Assembly: GCA_963971405.1 (NCBI GenBank)
Contig: OZ020485.1
Location: forward strand, 2,108,001-2,172,000
Reading direction: 5' to 3'
Length of the DNA stretch: 64,000 nucleotides
DNA from: Psococerastis gibbosa
Lineage: Eukaryota; Arthropoda; Insecta; Psocodea; Psocidae
The position numbers were made by a program, and so were the translations under genes. The notes below the pieces were generated by a model. The model saw only the letters and a program-made list of their open reading frames with translations, was not told the DNA's origin and did no database searches. Shown in pieces: positions 8,857 to 17,340 of this stretch (the first letter of the stretch is position 1; every line of letters begins with the position of its first letter).

Positions 8857-9552
8857 ATGAAGCTCGTGCCACAGAGACACAAGTTCAGTGTGATTCTAAG
8901 TCAAGAAGATGAAGATGTACGGAGTAATAGAAAGCATGGACCTTTACTCCCCGGATCGATTCGTGGTGCAATCTGCGGGCCATCAGGTTGTGGTAAAACA
9001 AGCCTACTATGCAGTATGGTATATCATCCGTTTGGGCTACGATTTGAAAATGTATACTTATTCTGCAAAACATTGTTTCAACATAAATACCAGCAGCTTG
9101 AGAAAAATGTAAATTCTATTCGTGGGATGACTTTTACGGGGTCAAGCGATTCGGTTACACCACTCTCTGACATCAAACCTAACTCTGTGCTAATATTCGA
9201 CGATGTTTCATGTGAATCACAAACGGAAATTCGAAATGTCTACTGTATGGGTCGTCATAAAGGGATTGATTGCTTCTATCTCACTCAGACCTATACCTCT
9301 ATTCCAAAACATTTGTTGCGAGACAATTTAAATTTTATCGTGCTATTCAAACAGGATTTACTTAATATAAAGAATGTGTATAGAGACCATGTTGCGGGGG
9401 ATATGGATTTAGCGACATTCATGAAACTCTGCGCCGAAGCATGGAAAGAGTCACATGCATTCCTAGTTATTGCAAAAGATTTTGGATTAAACGATGGACG
9501 ATATCGGCAGGGATTCGATCACTACTTCAAAGATATAAATAACTCTGCTTAA
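8857..9552 (+). CDS. FtsK/HerA-type genome packaging ATPase
   Basis: Read from MKLVPQRHKF (231 residues). Walker A is GPSGCGKTS (41-49) and Walker B is VLIFDD (111-116), followed by a conserved-looking stretch (YCMGRHKGIDCFYLTQTY) typical of the A32-like/HerA packaging ATPases of Polintons and large DNA viruses. Such enzymes pump DNA into preformed capsids. An in-frame ATG at 8803 would add 18 residues but overlaps the PLA2 5' end. It leads the forward block with the conserved Polinton protein and integrase. Confidence 0.92.
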   Translation: MKLVPQRHKFSVILSQEDEDVRSNRKHGPLLPGSIRGAICGPSGCGKTSLLCSMVYHPFGLRFENVYLFCKTLFQHKYQQLEKNVNSIRGMTFTGSSDSVTPLSDIKPNSVLIFDDVSCESQTEIRNVYCMGRHKGIDCFYLTQTYTSIPKHLLRDNLNFIVLFKQDLLNIKNVYRDHVAGDMDLATFMKLCAEAWKESHAFLVIAKDFGLNDGRYRQGFDHYFKDINNSA

Positions 9553-9599
9553 CACTCAACTCATCATTATTCATTCAACTGTGACTCGGTGAGGTAGAT

Positions 9600-10298
9600 A
9601 TGGATACTAAAGTTATCAAGAATATTGTCAACATACGCAAAGCTCTGCAGCAAAAGTACCTTAATCTTAAACGTGATCTACACAATGAGGCTGCTCAGCA
9701 AGAGCGAAAGTTAAAACCTGTCTCGAAACCACTACAAGAATTAATTGAGTTGAACAAACAGACAGCACCAGAAAAAACAATAAATAAACCCGGAGTTAGC
9801 AAATATTTAGACTTATTTATACCTGATCATTATAATAGGAAAACCATTGATACATACTATGGACTAACACGAAGTAATGAAGGTATATTTAGGCTGGGTT
9901 CATACCCTGTACATTTCAATGATGAAGATGATTCAATCACAATCGAAGATAAAACATGGCAAGGTACATTGGGCTTATATGAATTATTAACCTTGAACAA
10001 GCCTGAAAACTATACTCCGGAAGATTTACAAGCTTATAAAGATATGCTGGAAAGAACTGGAGCTCATTTAACCACTAGTGGTCGTCTGAGGGGCAGTCAA
10101 CGTTATAAATATCAAAAGATTATTAAACAGCTATTTGGGATAAAATCTGGTGGTGAATACCGGTATTGGAACGATCCAAATGAACTGGTAGAACGATTAC
10201 GCTTACTTAATGCATCACATGCTGCAGGACATACAAGTCATCAAAACGAAATCATTGATATTATAAGCGAATTGCGAGAAGCAAATATTATTCAATGA
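9600..10298 (+). CDS. Conserved Polinton protein of unknown function (DUF8207-like)
   Basis: The 232-residue protein starts with a charged, helix-prone region (residues 1-50, possible coiled coil). It then has YYGLTRSNEGIFRLG and TWQGTLGLYELLTLNKP, a pattern I recognise from proteins repeatedly found beside integrases in arthropod and cnidarian Polintons; I believe the family is DUF8207, from memory. The stop overlaps the integrase start (ATGA, 10295-10298), so the two are probably translated from one message. Role unknown. Confidence 0.75.
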   Translation: MDTKVIKNIVNIRKALQQKYLNLKRDLHNEAAQQERKLKPVSKPLQELIELNKQTAPEKTINKPGVSKYLDLFIPDHYNRKTIDTYYGLTRSNEGIFRLGSYPVHFNDEDDSITIEDKTWQGTLGLYELLTLNKPENYTPEDLQAYKDMLERTGAHLTTSGRLRGSQRYKYQKIIKQLFGIKSGGEYRYWNDPNELVERLRLLNASHAAGHTSHQNEIIDIISELREANIIQ

Positions 10299-11209
10299 AG
10301 CAAGCTTTGGTTGATGAAATTCATCGGCCTGCTCGACGGAATTATCCTCGACGTCATGTGACTCTTAAAGGAATGCATGATTTATGGCAAGCAGATCTAG
10401 TGGAAATGATTCCATATTCAAGGATTAATAAAGGATATAAATATATTCTAACAGTGATAAATGCATTCACAAAATTCGGTTATGCAGAAGCAGTAAAAAC
10501 TAAATCTATGAAGAATGTTACTGAAGCTTTCATAAAAATTCTCAATAGAGCTCCACAAGCTCCTGCTCACCTCCAGTCAGATATGGGACTAGAATTTTTC
10601 AACATGCGAATGAAAAGTCTTCTAAAACAATATAGCATTAATCATTATGCTACGTATTCTACACTGAAAGCTTCAATTATTGAACGCTGGAATCGCACTC
10701 TGAAAAATCGAATGTGGAAGGAATTCAGCTTGCAGGGAAATTATAAGTGGTTGCATTTACTACCTCGTCTAGTGCAACAATATAACACTACCAAGCATAG
10801 GACGATTAACATGTGTCCTGCTGATGTGCGAGAAGAACATGAAGCAAAATTATTATCCATGTATAATGCTGTTGATGTGAAAGGTACTATCAAACAGAAA
10901 TTTCAAGAGGGTGATCCTGTCAGAATCAGCAAGCAAAAAGCCTTATTTGAGAAGGGTTACCAACCGAACTGGTCTACAGAAGTATTTCGCGTGCGTCTAG
11001 TACAACCTACTCGACCTACCACCTATCTCCTTGAGGCTATGGATGGCGAACCCATCTTGGGCTCATGGTATATGGAAGAGTTGCAGAAAACTAAGCATCC
11101 AGATGTATATTTGGTGGAGAAAGTTTTGAAAAAGTCTAAGGATAAATTATATGTGAAATGGCTTGGTTTCCCGAAACCTACATGGATTAATAAAACTGAT
11201 ATTTTATAA
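10295..11209 (+). CDS. Retroviral-type integrase with C-terminal chromodomain
   Basis: The 304-residue protein carries the rve integrase core with Asp34 (WQADLVEM), Asp96 (QSDMGLEF) and Glu130 (IIERWNRT); 33 residues separate the last two. The end (VYLVEKVLKKSKDKLYVKWL) is a chromodomain, which in other elements guides insertion to marked chromatin. No N-terminal HHCC zinc domain is visible. It inserts the element into host DNA. It overlaps the upstream gene by four bases and converges on the reverse-strand unknown gene, with only 13 bp between their ends. Confidence 0.95.
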   Translation: MKQALVDEIHRPARRNYPRRHVTLKGMHDLWQADLVEMIPYSRINKGYKYILTVINAFTKFGYAEAVKTKSMKNVTEAFIKILNRAPQAPAHLQSDMGLEFFNMRMKSLLKQYSINHYATYSTLKASIIERWNRTLKNRMWKEFSLQGNYKWLHLLPRLVQQYNTTKHRTINMCPADVREEHEAKLLSMYNAVDVKGTIKQKFQEGDPVRISKQKALFEKGYQPNWSTEVFRVRLVQPTRPTTYLLEAMDGEPILGSWYMEELQKTKHPDVYLVEKVLKKSKDKLYVKWLGFPKPTWINKTDIL

Positions 11210-11222
11210 ATATAACTTTATT

Positions 11223-11726
11223 TTAATCAACCTCATCATGATCAATGAAACAATAGACATCTTGAAACCATTTCTGTAGTTTCTTCAAATTTATCAACGC
11301 GCAGTTTCCCGTGTGAATGCATTGTTTAGCTTCTACAGGTGGTAACTTCTGAAAACTTGCCAGAACCACAGAGTCCAAGTCATATACAACACGTTCTAGT
11401 ATTCCTGCAAGCCATACTTGCTTCTCTCCTCCTTTAGTAGCAATTCTAGTATACTGATTAGCAAACTCAAGTAAAATGTTCTTTAGCCAAATGTAGTTCA
11501 CGTTCCCCTCTTCCCAACGAAGTTTATGGAGATTATTTGTGCTCCATGTGTTGCTGCTTTTTACTTGAGCTGTAAGATTGGCGAATGGAAAGGGTGGACG
11601 GAAAAACCAATGCTCATACTGGTCATCGTATGCAGGGCCCATAGCCAATTCTTTGATGATGAAATTGTTTTCATTATCTTTGAAACCTTGAAACTCAACT
11701 ATTCCCAGCGGTTTCATCATGTTCAA
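11223..11726 (-). CDS. Unknown Polinton protein, 167 residues
   Basis: The product includes IVEFQGFKDNENNFIIKELA near the start, then an aromatic/proline-rich stretch (HWFFRPPFPF) and a C-terminus with several Cys/His. The FQGF...FIIKELA pattern feels familiar from arthropod genome ORFs, but I cannot name a family or function. No membrane segment is seen. Its ATG lies 32 bp inside the end of the gene at 11695-12396, in another frame. The pair could be two overlapping genes or one gene split by a frameshift. Confidence 0.6.
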   Translation of the reverse strand: MNMMKPLGIVEFQGFKDNENNFIIKELAMGPAYDDQYEHWFFRPPFPFANLTAQVKSSNTWSTNNLHKLRWEEGNVNYIWLKNILLEFANQYTRIATKGGEKQVWLAGILERVVYDLDSVVLASFQKLPPVEAKQCIHTGNCALINLKKLQKWFQDVYCFIDHDEVD

Positions 11727-12396
11727 CAGTCTGGTTCATACTGACTTGAGGTCGCTCCAACCAGTGCTTAAGTATCACAGAGCACAATTCATTTTCATAG
11801 ATGGTTATAATTTCTAAATATATACGATTTGATTGATTTCGATACTTCTTCGACACTAGTTTACAACGAACATCCTCGATAGTTGCTACTATTGGAGTTG
11901 GTGATTGCACAAACTGTAAAAAAGCTTCCATTGAAACGTCATCTGTTTCCAAGTCCATGTATACGTCTTTCAAGATATTTTTTAAGTGGAAGTTAGCCTG
12001 CATCTTCTTCTCCTCCAACTCACAGCATACAATATGAAGAATAGCTTTCAATGCTTGTATGTTCTCAATATTTACTCTAGATAGCTTAATGTGTGATGAT
12101 GGAGACTTCATTTCCAATTCATTATCATTCGTTAACATCATCGTCAGGTTTGACTTGATGAAATTAGGTGTCCATAGTATATTTCCGTTGTAGCATACTG
12201 TTTTCTTACGGAGATATAATCGAAATAATGGTAATGTTGCACACCAGAACTCCCATTCAATCATATTGAATGCAATTTCCTGATCTTTATCAACAACTAC
12301 GACGTATACTTCGAATTCTGATGTTTTGAATTGTAATCCAACAATAACACTTTGTCCATCACGAAGCGGATAATATGTGGTAAAGACACCCTTCAT
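11695..12396 (-). CDS. Unknown Polinton protein, 233 residues
   Basis: The product begins MKGVFTTYYPLRDGQSVIVG and is a mixed alpha/beta-looking soluble protein with no motif I recognise. Its first 16 or so codons lie inside the inverted repeat, so a truncated copy of its start exists at 1207 in the left arm. That places its promoter within the tandem-repeat array. It ends overlapping the next reverse gene by 32 bp. Confidence 0.6.
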   Translation of the reverse strand: MKGVFTTYYPLRDGQSVIVGLQFKTSEFEVYVVVVDKDQEIAFNMIEWEFWCATLPLFRLYLRKKTVCYNGNILWTPNFIKSNLTMMLTNDNELEMKSPSSHIKLSRVNIENIQALKAILHIVCCELEEKKMQANFHLKNILKDVYMDLETDDVSMEAFLQFVQSPTPIVATIEDVRCKLVSKKYRNQSNRIYLEIITIYENELCSVILKHWLERPQVSMNQTVEHDETAGNS

Positions 12397-12424
12397 TTTC
12401 TAACGACCGATTGCAACTGATGCA

Positions 12425-13400
12425 AAAACAAAAATCACTTTAGCTTACAATGGACTGTCGGCGAGGGGAAGGTGTTTGTACGGTGCGGAGGGGGGGGGGG
12501 GGGGTAAGCACCATTTGTAAAATCACTTAGCTTACAATGGACCACCTGGTGTGATGGGTGTACTGAGTTATATGCACCTGGTGATTCACAACAGGTTTGA
12601 ACCTGCACTCTGTTTACCAAATCAATACTTCCCTTCAACCTAAGTGTTGGATAGATTTACGAAAACAAAAATCACTTTAGCTTACAATGGACTGTCAGCG
12701 AGGGGTAGATTTATTAATGGCTTGTTTGTTTGAGCCATAAGACGGCTGTACAGAGTTATATGCACCTGGTGATTCACAACAGGTTTGAACCTGCACTCTG
12801 TTTACCAAATCAATACTTCCCTTCAACCTAAGTGTTGGATAGATCTACGAAAACAAAAATCACTTTAGCTTACAATGGACTGTCAGCGAGGGGTAGATTT
12901 ATTAATGGCTTGTTTGTTTGAACCATTAGATGGCTGTACAGAGTATATGCACCTGGTGATTCACAACAGGTTTGAACCTGCGCCCTGTTATTTGTTTACC
13001 AAATCAATACTTCCCTTCAACCTAAGTGTTGGATAGATTTACGAAAACAAAAATCACTTTAGCTTACAATGGACTGTCAGCGAGGGGTAGATTTATTAAT
13101 GGCTTGTTTGTTTGAACCATTAGACGGCTGTACAGAGTTATATGCACCTGGTGATTCACAACAGGTTTGAACCTGCACTCTGTTTACCAAATCAATACTT
13201 CCCTTCAATATAAGTGTTGGATAGATTTACGAAAACAAAAATCACATTAGCTTACAATGGACTGTCCGCGAGGGGTAGATTTATTAATGTGTTGTTTGTC
13301 TGAACCATTAGACGGCTGTACAGAGTTATATGCACCTGGTGATTCACAACAGGTTTGAACCTGCACACGGTTAACTATTTACCAAATCAATACTTCCCAT
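12425..13400 (-). repeat. Tandem array of ~190-bp units in right TIR (5 units)
   Basis: Reverse-orientation counterpart of the array at 417-1190, unit spacings 188, 194, 188 and 195. The outer four units match the left units one to one: a shared TTATTTGTTTACC variant marks the third and a GAGCCATAAG variant the fourth. The fifth is present only on this side. Each unit keeps the CAGGTTTGAACCTG dyad. Confidence 0.9.
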
Positions 13401-13692
13401 AAACCTATGCTTCGGATAGATTTATTAAAATTAATTAGCTAATGTACTCGTTTAATTATTTGATTTACATCATTTCATAGTCTATGATTATGATAACCCT
13501 TCACAGTTCAAGTTCTCGATTATGACTGAAGCAATAGCTTGTTTCTTTCAAACATTAGTTTTTAATACTCATCATCATCTAACTGTAAGCTTAAAATTAG
13601 TTATGCAATTAATAAAACAAAAATATATATAGAAATTATCCATATATTTACATTATTTCTGTAGTTTACAATAATAATACATCATGAAATAT

Positions 13693-13998
13693 TCATTCTA
13701 TGATCTGTAGGTTGACACTATTTTTTCCCCGATGGCTTGAAACGATAAGATACATCTCAGCTCCTGGAGTAACTTCACTTTGTTGAAAGGCTGGCAGATA
13801 TTGTTGAGGCACAAAACATTCCACGACTTCTTTTTCCAATCCTCGCAGTATGACTTTTACAGCTGGTCCATATTCTGTTTTTTCGATTTGCACTATTTTC
13901 AATATTAGGTATTTAACTCCAATCACTAGTTTTCGCATTGGTATGGTAGGCCCGGCTACTTGGTTGATGGCATTAACTTTATTGAATAGAGATGTCAT
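13693..13998 (-). CDS. TIR-borne small protein, possible OB-fold/ssDNA-binding
   Basis: The 101-residue protein begins MTSLFNKVNAINQVAGP and contains KYLILKIVQIEKTEYGPAV and a VECFVPQQY segment. Short proteins of this pattern recur in arthropod Polinton-like sequences. The beta-rich layout suggests an OB fold and single-strand DNA binding, but that is inference. It lies inside the inverted repeat, so the element has two copies, and it shares a 5' module with polB, which fits a replication role. Confidence 0.7.
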   Translation of the reverse strand: MTSLFNKVNAINQVAGPTIPMRKLVIGVKYLILKIVQIEKTEYGPAVKVILRGLEKEVVECFVPQQYLPAFQQSEVTPGAEMYLIVSSHRGKNSVNLQIIE

Positions 13999-14110
13999 GT
14001 TGTAAGATTATACAATTTTACTTATAAAGTGGTATTACTTGAGTCTTGAATGAAGGTTTGGCTTCAACTAAGCTCCTCAACCCAAGGTGATGCCTTTTGT
14101 AACGACACAT
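13999..14110 (-). promoter_or_regulatory. Promoter/5' module of the TIR-borne gene
   Basis: Read on the reverse strand, this segment aligns with 1285-1396 in front of polB, including the identical GGTTGAGGAGCTTAGTTGAA and the bases around the start codon. A further copy is expected in the left arm outside the window. Confidence 0.65.
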
Positions 14111-14139
14111 TTGGAACATTCTAGATGTACGCTGTACGG

Positions 14140-14561
14140 GGAGGGGGGGGGGTGCGTCATAGACCACCCACCTGGTACAGAGATAGATAGACAACGGGAT
14201 AAGCACGGCGGGGTACAAAGACCACCCACGAAGAAGAAAGAAGAAGAAAGAAATGTTTTAATTCAATTAACACCATAAAAAAAAAAATCAAAATATAACT
14301 CTGTATCTCACAAATTAGTAATTATAAAAAAAAAAACAATCATAGTGCCATAGAAAGACCACCCACGGGTCTCGACGGGGGGGGATAAGCGCCAGAACCT
14401 CAGACCACCCACGAGGGGTAGCATGACGGGGGGTGGGGTAGATGGGGTAGCTCGACGGGGGGTGGGGTAAGCGCCAGAACCTCAGACCACCCACGAGGGG
14501 TAGCATGACGGGGGGTGGGGTAGATGGGGTAGCTCGACGGGGGGTGGGGTAAGCGCCAGAA
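14140..14561. repeat. G-rich subterminal repeats at the Polinton right tip
   Basis: GACCACCCAC recurs at about 14162, 14219, 14357, 14403 and 14485. The last two full units are 82 bp apart and consist of GACGGGGGGTGGGG blocks ending in GTAAGCGCCAGAACC. An A-rich stretch (14270-14340) separates the two groups. Similar repeats at virus-like element ends often serve as replication signals. The frames open here are low-complexity and not credible genes. Confidence 0.75.
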
Positions 14562-14564
14562 CCG

Positions 14565-15064
14565 CCCTTTCTATACTACTGACCAATACATTGAAACAGT
14601 AGTAACAATGACCGGGAATGCAATGTATTGGAACGTGAATTTTCCATAATTTATTCAACAACAAAATAAAATTTCCATGAACCAGAAGTTTTTTTGGGAA
14701 ATCAACCTGTTTGGTTTTGTTACTCTATTGAACACCTAAAACATGTCTGAAGGTAGAAATCATCGAGAGAATGGTTCCGCAGAAAAATTATTTTTTTAGT
14801 CATTTTTCATGAAAATTGGCTTGTTTTTAATTTTTTACACCCAGAAGCAAACTAGCAAGGGGCAAGCGACCCCGCATTTTTTCAACATTAATGATGACTA
14901 CAATACTGTATATATGAATTTAAAGGAAATCTTTGGAACCTTTTCTGAGAAATAATTTTTTTGACGTTTTTTTTTAGATTTTTGAGAATAAACCCCCCCC
15001 CCCCAAATTGAGTTACCCCCAAATAAATAAAAAATGGTCTCGAGGTATGATTTTTGTGAACCTA
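14565..15064 (-). repeat. Family A interspersed repeat, left part (split by mariner)
   Basis: Reverse-oriented copy of the repeat seen most completely at 20201-21085. Shared landmarks include AGCAAACTAGCAAGGGGCAA, the poly-C run before AAATTGAGTTA, and TGATTTTTGTGAACCTA at the end. The remainder resumes at 16361 after the mariner. Confidence 0.85.
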
Positions 15065-16360
15065 CGAGGGTGGTCCCAGTAGTACCCGGCCTGACTCATA
15101 GATGGCAGTTGCTGCTAGAAATTAGTGACTGTTGCAGGAAGTGCCAACCTTACTAAGTTTAATTGCGCAGTTTGGTGACGCCATCTTGTTTATTACTTTC
15201 TTGGCAGCCGTTGGAAGTGAACGCTGTTAGAGAATTTGTCAACATGGACGAAATCGGTCATCGTTATGTGATACAATATTTTCATTTGAAAGGAATTGGT
15301 CCAACGAAAATCAAAGCGGAGCTAGATTCTACTCTGGGGGAGTCTGCTCCTTCATTAACAACAGTAAAATACTGGGTGGCTGAGTTTAAGCGGGGTCGCA
15401 AGAGCTGCCAAGACGAACATCGCAGTGGTCGACCAAATGAGGTCACCACGCCAGAAATGGTGGCGAAAATCCACAAAATAGTACTTGATGACCGGCGATT
15501 AAAAGTGCGCGAGATAGCAGACATAGTAAACATTTCAAAAAGTGCAGTGCATCGCATATTGATGGAAAATTTGGACATGAGGAAGTTATGCGCTAGATGG
15601 GTGCCGCGATTACTCACAATGGAGCAAAAACAGCGTCGACAGGATGTTTCAAGCGACTGTTTGGTGAAGTATCGGCACAATAAGGCCGAGTTTTTGCGTC
15701 GATTCATAACGATGGATGAGACGTGGGTCCATCATTTTACACCGGAGACCAAGGAGCAGTCTAAGCAATGGACTGAACGGGGTGAATCGGCGCCAAAGAA
15801 GGCTAAGATTGTTCCTTCGGCAGGCAAGGTTATGGCATCCGTATTTTGGGATGCACGTGGAATAATTTTCATTGATTATCTTCAGAAGGGTAGAACAATC
15901 AATGGGGAATATTACGCGAACTTGTTGCAGCGGTTGGCGAACGAAATAAAGAGCAAACGGCCGCACTTGGCGAAAAAGAAAGTGTTGTATCACCAAGACA
16001 ATGCACCAGTTCACACATCCGCAATCGCGATGGCCAAAATTCATGAACTAAAGTTTGAATTGCTTTCCCACGCACCCTATTCGCCAGATTTAGCCCCTTC
16101 GGACTATTTTTTATTTCCAAACTTGAAGAAATGGCTGGGTGGTAAAAAATTTGTCAGCAATGAAGAGGTTGAGTGTGCGGTTAATGGCTATTTGGAGGAA
16201 CTTGACGGATCTCACTATAAACAGGGCATCGAAGCTATTGAACATCGATGGGAGAAGTGTGTGAACCTGAAAGGAGATTATGTAGAGAAATAAAGCCAAA
16301 TTTCCCCCCAATTTCTTGTTTTTCATAGTTAGGTCGGCTAATTTTGGGACCATCCTCGTA
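15063..16360 (+). mobile_element. Mariner transposon inserted in a family A repeat
   Basis: The ends are inverted: CGAGGGTGGTCCCAGTAGT from 15065 and, read in reverse, CGAGGATGGTCCCAAAATT from 16358, each flanked by TA. Removing the element and one TA rejoins GAACCTACATGCC, exactly as in intact family A copies (for example 52355-52370). This fixes both boundaries and the TA target duplication. The element is about 1.29 kb, the normal mariner size, and holds one full transposase frame. Confidence 0.95.
15244..16293 (+). CDS. Mariner transposase (DD34D)
   Basis: From MDEIGHRYVIQYF the enzyme has 349 residues, the usual mariner length. An earlier in-frame ATG (15163) lies in leader sequence unlike the family. 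Helix-turn-helix DNA-binding motifs fill the first ~110 residues (LKVREIADIVNISKSAVHRI). The catalytic aspartates are Asp158 (TMDETWVHHF), Asp252 (YHQDNAPVHTS) and Asp287 (APSDYFLFPNLK), with exactly 34 residues between the last two. The frame is open, so the enzyme could be active. Activity cannot be judged from sequence. Confidence 0.95.
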   Translation: MDEIGHRYVIQYFHLKGIGPTKIKAELDSTLGESAPSLTTVKYWVAEFKRGRKSCQDEHRSGRPNEVTTPEMVAKIHKIVLDDRRLKVREIADIVNISKSAVHRILMENLDMRKLCARWVPRLLTMEQKQRRQDVSSDCLVKYRHNKAEFLRRFITMDETWVHHFTPETKEQSKQWTERGESAPKKAKIVPSAGKVMASVFWDARGIIFIDYLQKGRTINGEYYANLLQRLANEIKSKRPHLAKKKVLYHQDNAPVHTSAIAMAKIHELKFELLSHAPYSPDLAPSDYFLFPNLKKWLGGKKFVSNEEVECAVNGYLEELDGSHYKQGIEAIEHRWEKCVNLKGDYVEK

Positions 16361-16435
16361 CATGCCAAATTTCATCAAAATTGACTGAGTAGTTTGCCCG
16401 CAAATCTACTCACAGATGACTGAAGCCTGACCACA
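16361..16435 (-). repeat. Family A repeat, right part after the mariner
   Basis: CATGCCAAATTTCATCAAAA followed by ACTGAGTAGTTTGCCCGC continues the repeat interrupted at 15064. It loses similarity soon after, before the tetranucleotide tract found in other copies. Confidence 0.8.
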
Positions 16436-16945
16436 CGGGTACATATAGAGTTATAGGAGTAGACAAAAGGAGTTTTATGTATATAAAAAGCATTCTAGGT
16501 GAAATATGGTTTTACAGAGTCTGGACTCGGCAGGGTGCAAGCTCCAAAATACATGTCGTCTTTTCAACAAAGGGGTGGGCCACCATGGCTCGCCCATTCA
16601 TTATTATAGTTGGATAATGAAAAATTAGAGCGTGAAGCGACGAGATATCTTTACACCAATTTACAAGTAGTAAGAGGGTTAATACAGGCTCGAACACAGG
16701 ATTTGAAGAGTGGTGAGTCAGTAATGACATAGGTAGGTACCTCCACAACTTGAAAACTACCTATACTGTATTCAAAACAGTTCAGTGCAATAATATATGT
16801 ACACACACATGTAAATACACCTATACAGGTGTGTATATATACTGTATATATGAATGTGTATATGCGTGTATGTGTCTACATACGATACGAATATAAAATA
16901 TTTACACTGTTGCATTATACCTCTTAATATTACCTCCTTGTGGCC
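16436..16945. other. Non-coding stretch with short dinucleotide tract
   Basis: No gene is seen. CCCATTCATTATTAT and GTTGGATAATG (16595-16620) recur near 51320-51345, so part is another dispersed repeat. A CA/TA-rich tract lies at 16798-16880. Confidence 0.5.
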
Positions 16946-16949
16946 TTGC

Positions 16950-17215
16950 TTCCTTGAACCTCCGGGTGGTCCTGTTCTAGCCATCCTTTGGACGTGGCCG
17001 AACCCTTGCAGCTGCTTGTTCTCCATTCTTCTCTCTATGGAATCCACTTGCTGGTGTTGTCTGATGCGGTCATTTCGGATTTGGTCCCACCATCCGTCTT
17101 AGGTACTTCATCTGAGTCGCGTTTATTTTACTCAGGTCGGTTGTTGTAGGTGTCCAGCATTCGCTCCCATAGAGGATGTTGGACTATGGTCTTTGTCTTC
17201 CGTTCGACTTCTCTG
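16950..17215 (-). pseudogene. LINE reverse transcriptase C-terminal fragment
   Basis: Read in reverse, the sequence gives LYGSECWTPTTTDLSK, MKYLRRMVG and, in a shifted frame, LQGFGHVQRM. These match the conserved region after the reverse transcriptase of RTE/Jockey-like LINEs (LYGSE.W, WFGH..RM). Frameshifts and a stop show it is dead. Confidence 0.75.
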
Positions 17216-17340
17216 TTGACGAAAAAGGTGTTGCCTATAGAGAAGTAGGCTGCTGTAGTCGTCTTAACCGAGTACATCAAAAGACTAATTAATATTCAAA
17301 ATAATAATAGTTAGATGATAATAATCGCACAATTTATCAA

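Larger units (their letters stand above)
1..14561. mobile_element. Polinton/Maverick (adintovirus-like) element, left end cut by window
   Basis: The gene set (protein-primed DNA polymerase B, retroviral-type integrase, packaging ATPase, adenain-like protease, capsid and penton-like proteins, PLA2 protein) between long inverted repeats is diagnostic of Polintons/adintoviruses, which are integrated virus-like elements that replicate with their own polymerase. The left inverted repeat is already in progress at base 1, so the outer left end lies outside the window. The right end is placed near 14561, where a G-rich subterminal tandem repeat stops and family A repeat sequence begins. All frames appear open, which suggests a fairly recent insertion. 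The flanking target duplication cannot be tested without the left flank. Confidence 0.93.
12355..14561 (-). repeat. Right terminal inverted repeat
   Basis: Bases 12355-13840 are the inverted counterpart of 1-1253; 13841-14561 would pair with sequence left of the window. Inside are five units of the ~190-bp repeat (anchors at 12616, 12804, 12998, 13186, 13381), one more than the left arm. The extra innermost unit (about 12430-12640) carries a G-run and GGGGTAAGC(A/G)CCA also seen at the element's tip, which suggests internal rearrangement. The arm also contains the small gene at 13693-13998. Confidence 0.92.

Noticed and set aside
14315..14664. Frames across the G-rich Polinton tip
   Set aside because: Low-complexity translations of tandem repeats, with no codon bias or conservation expected.
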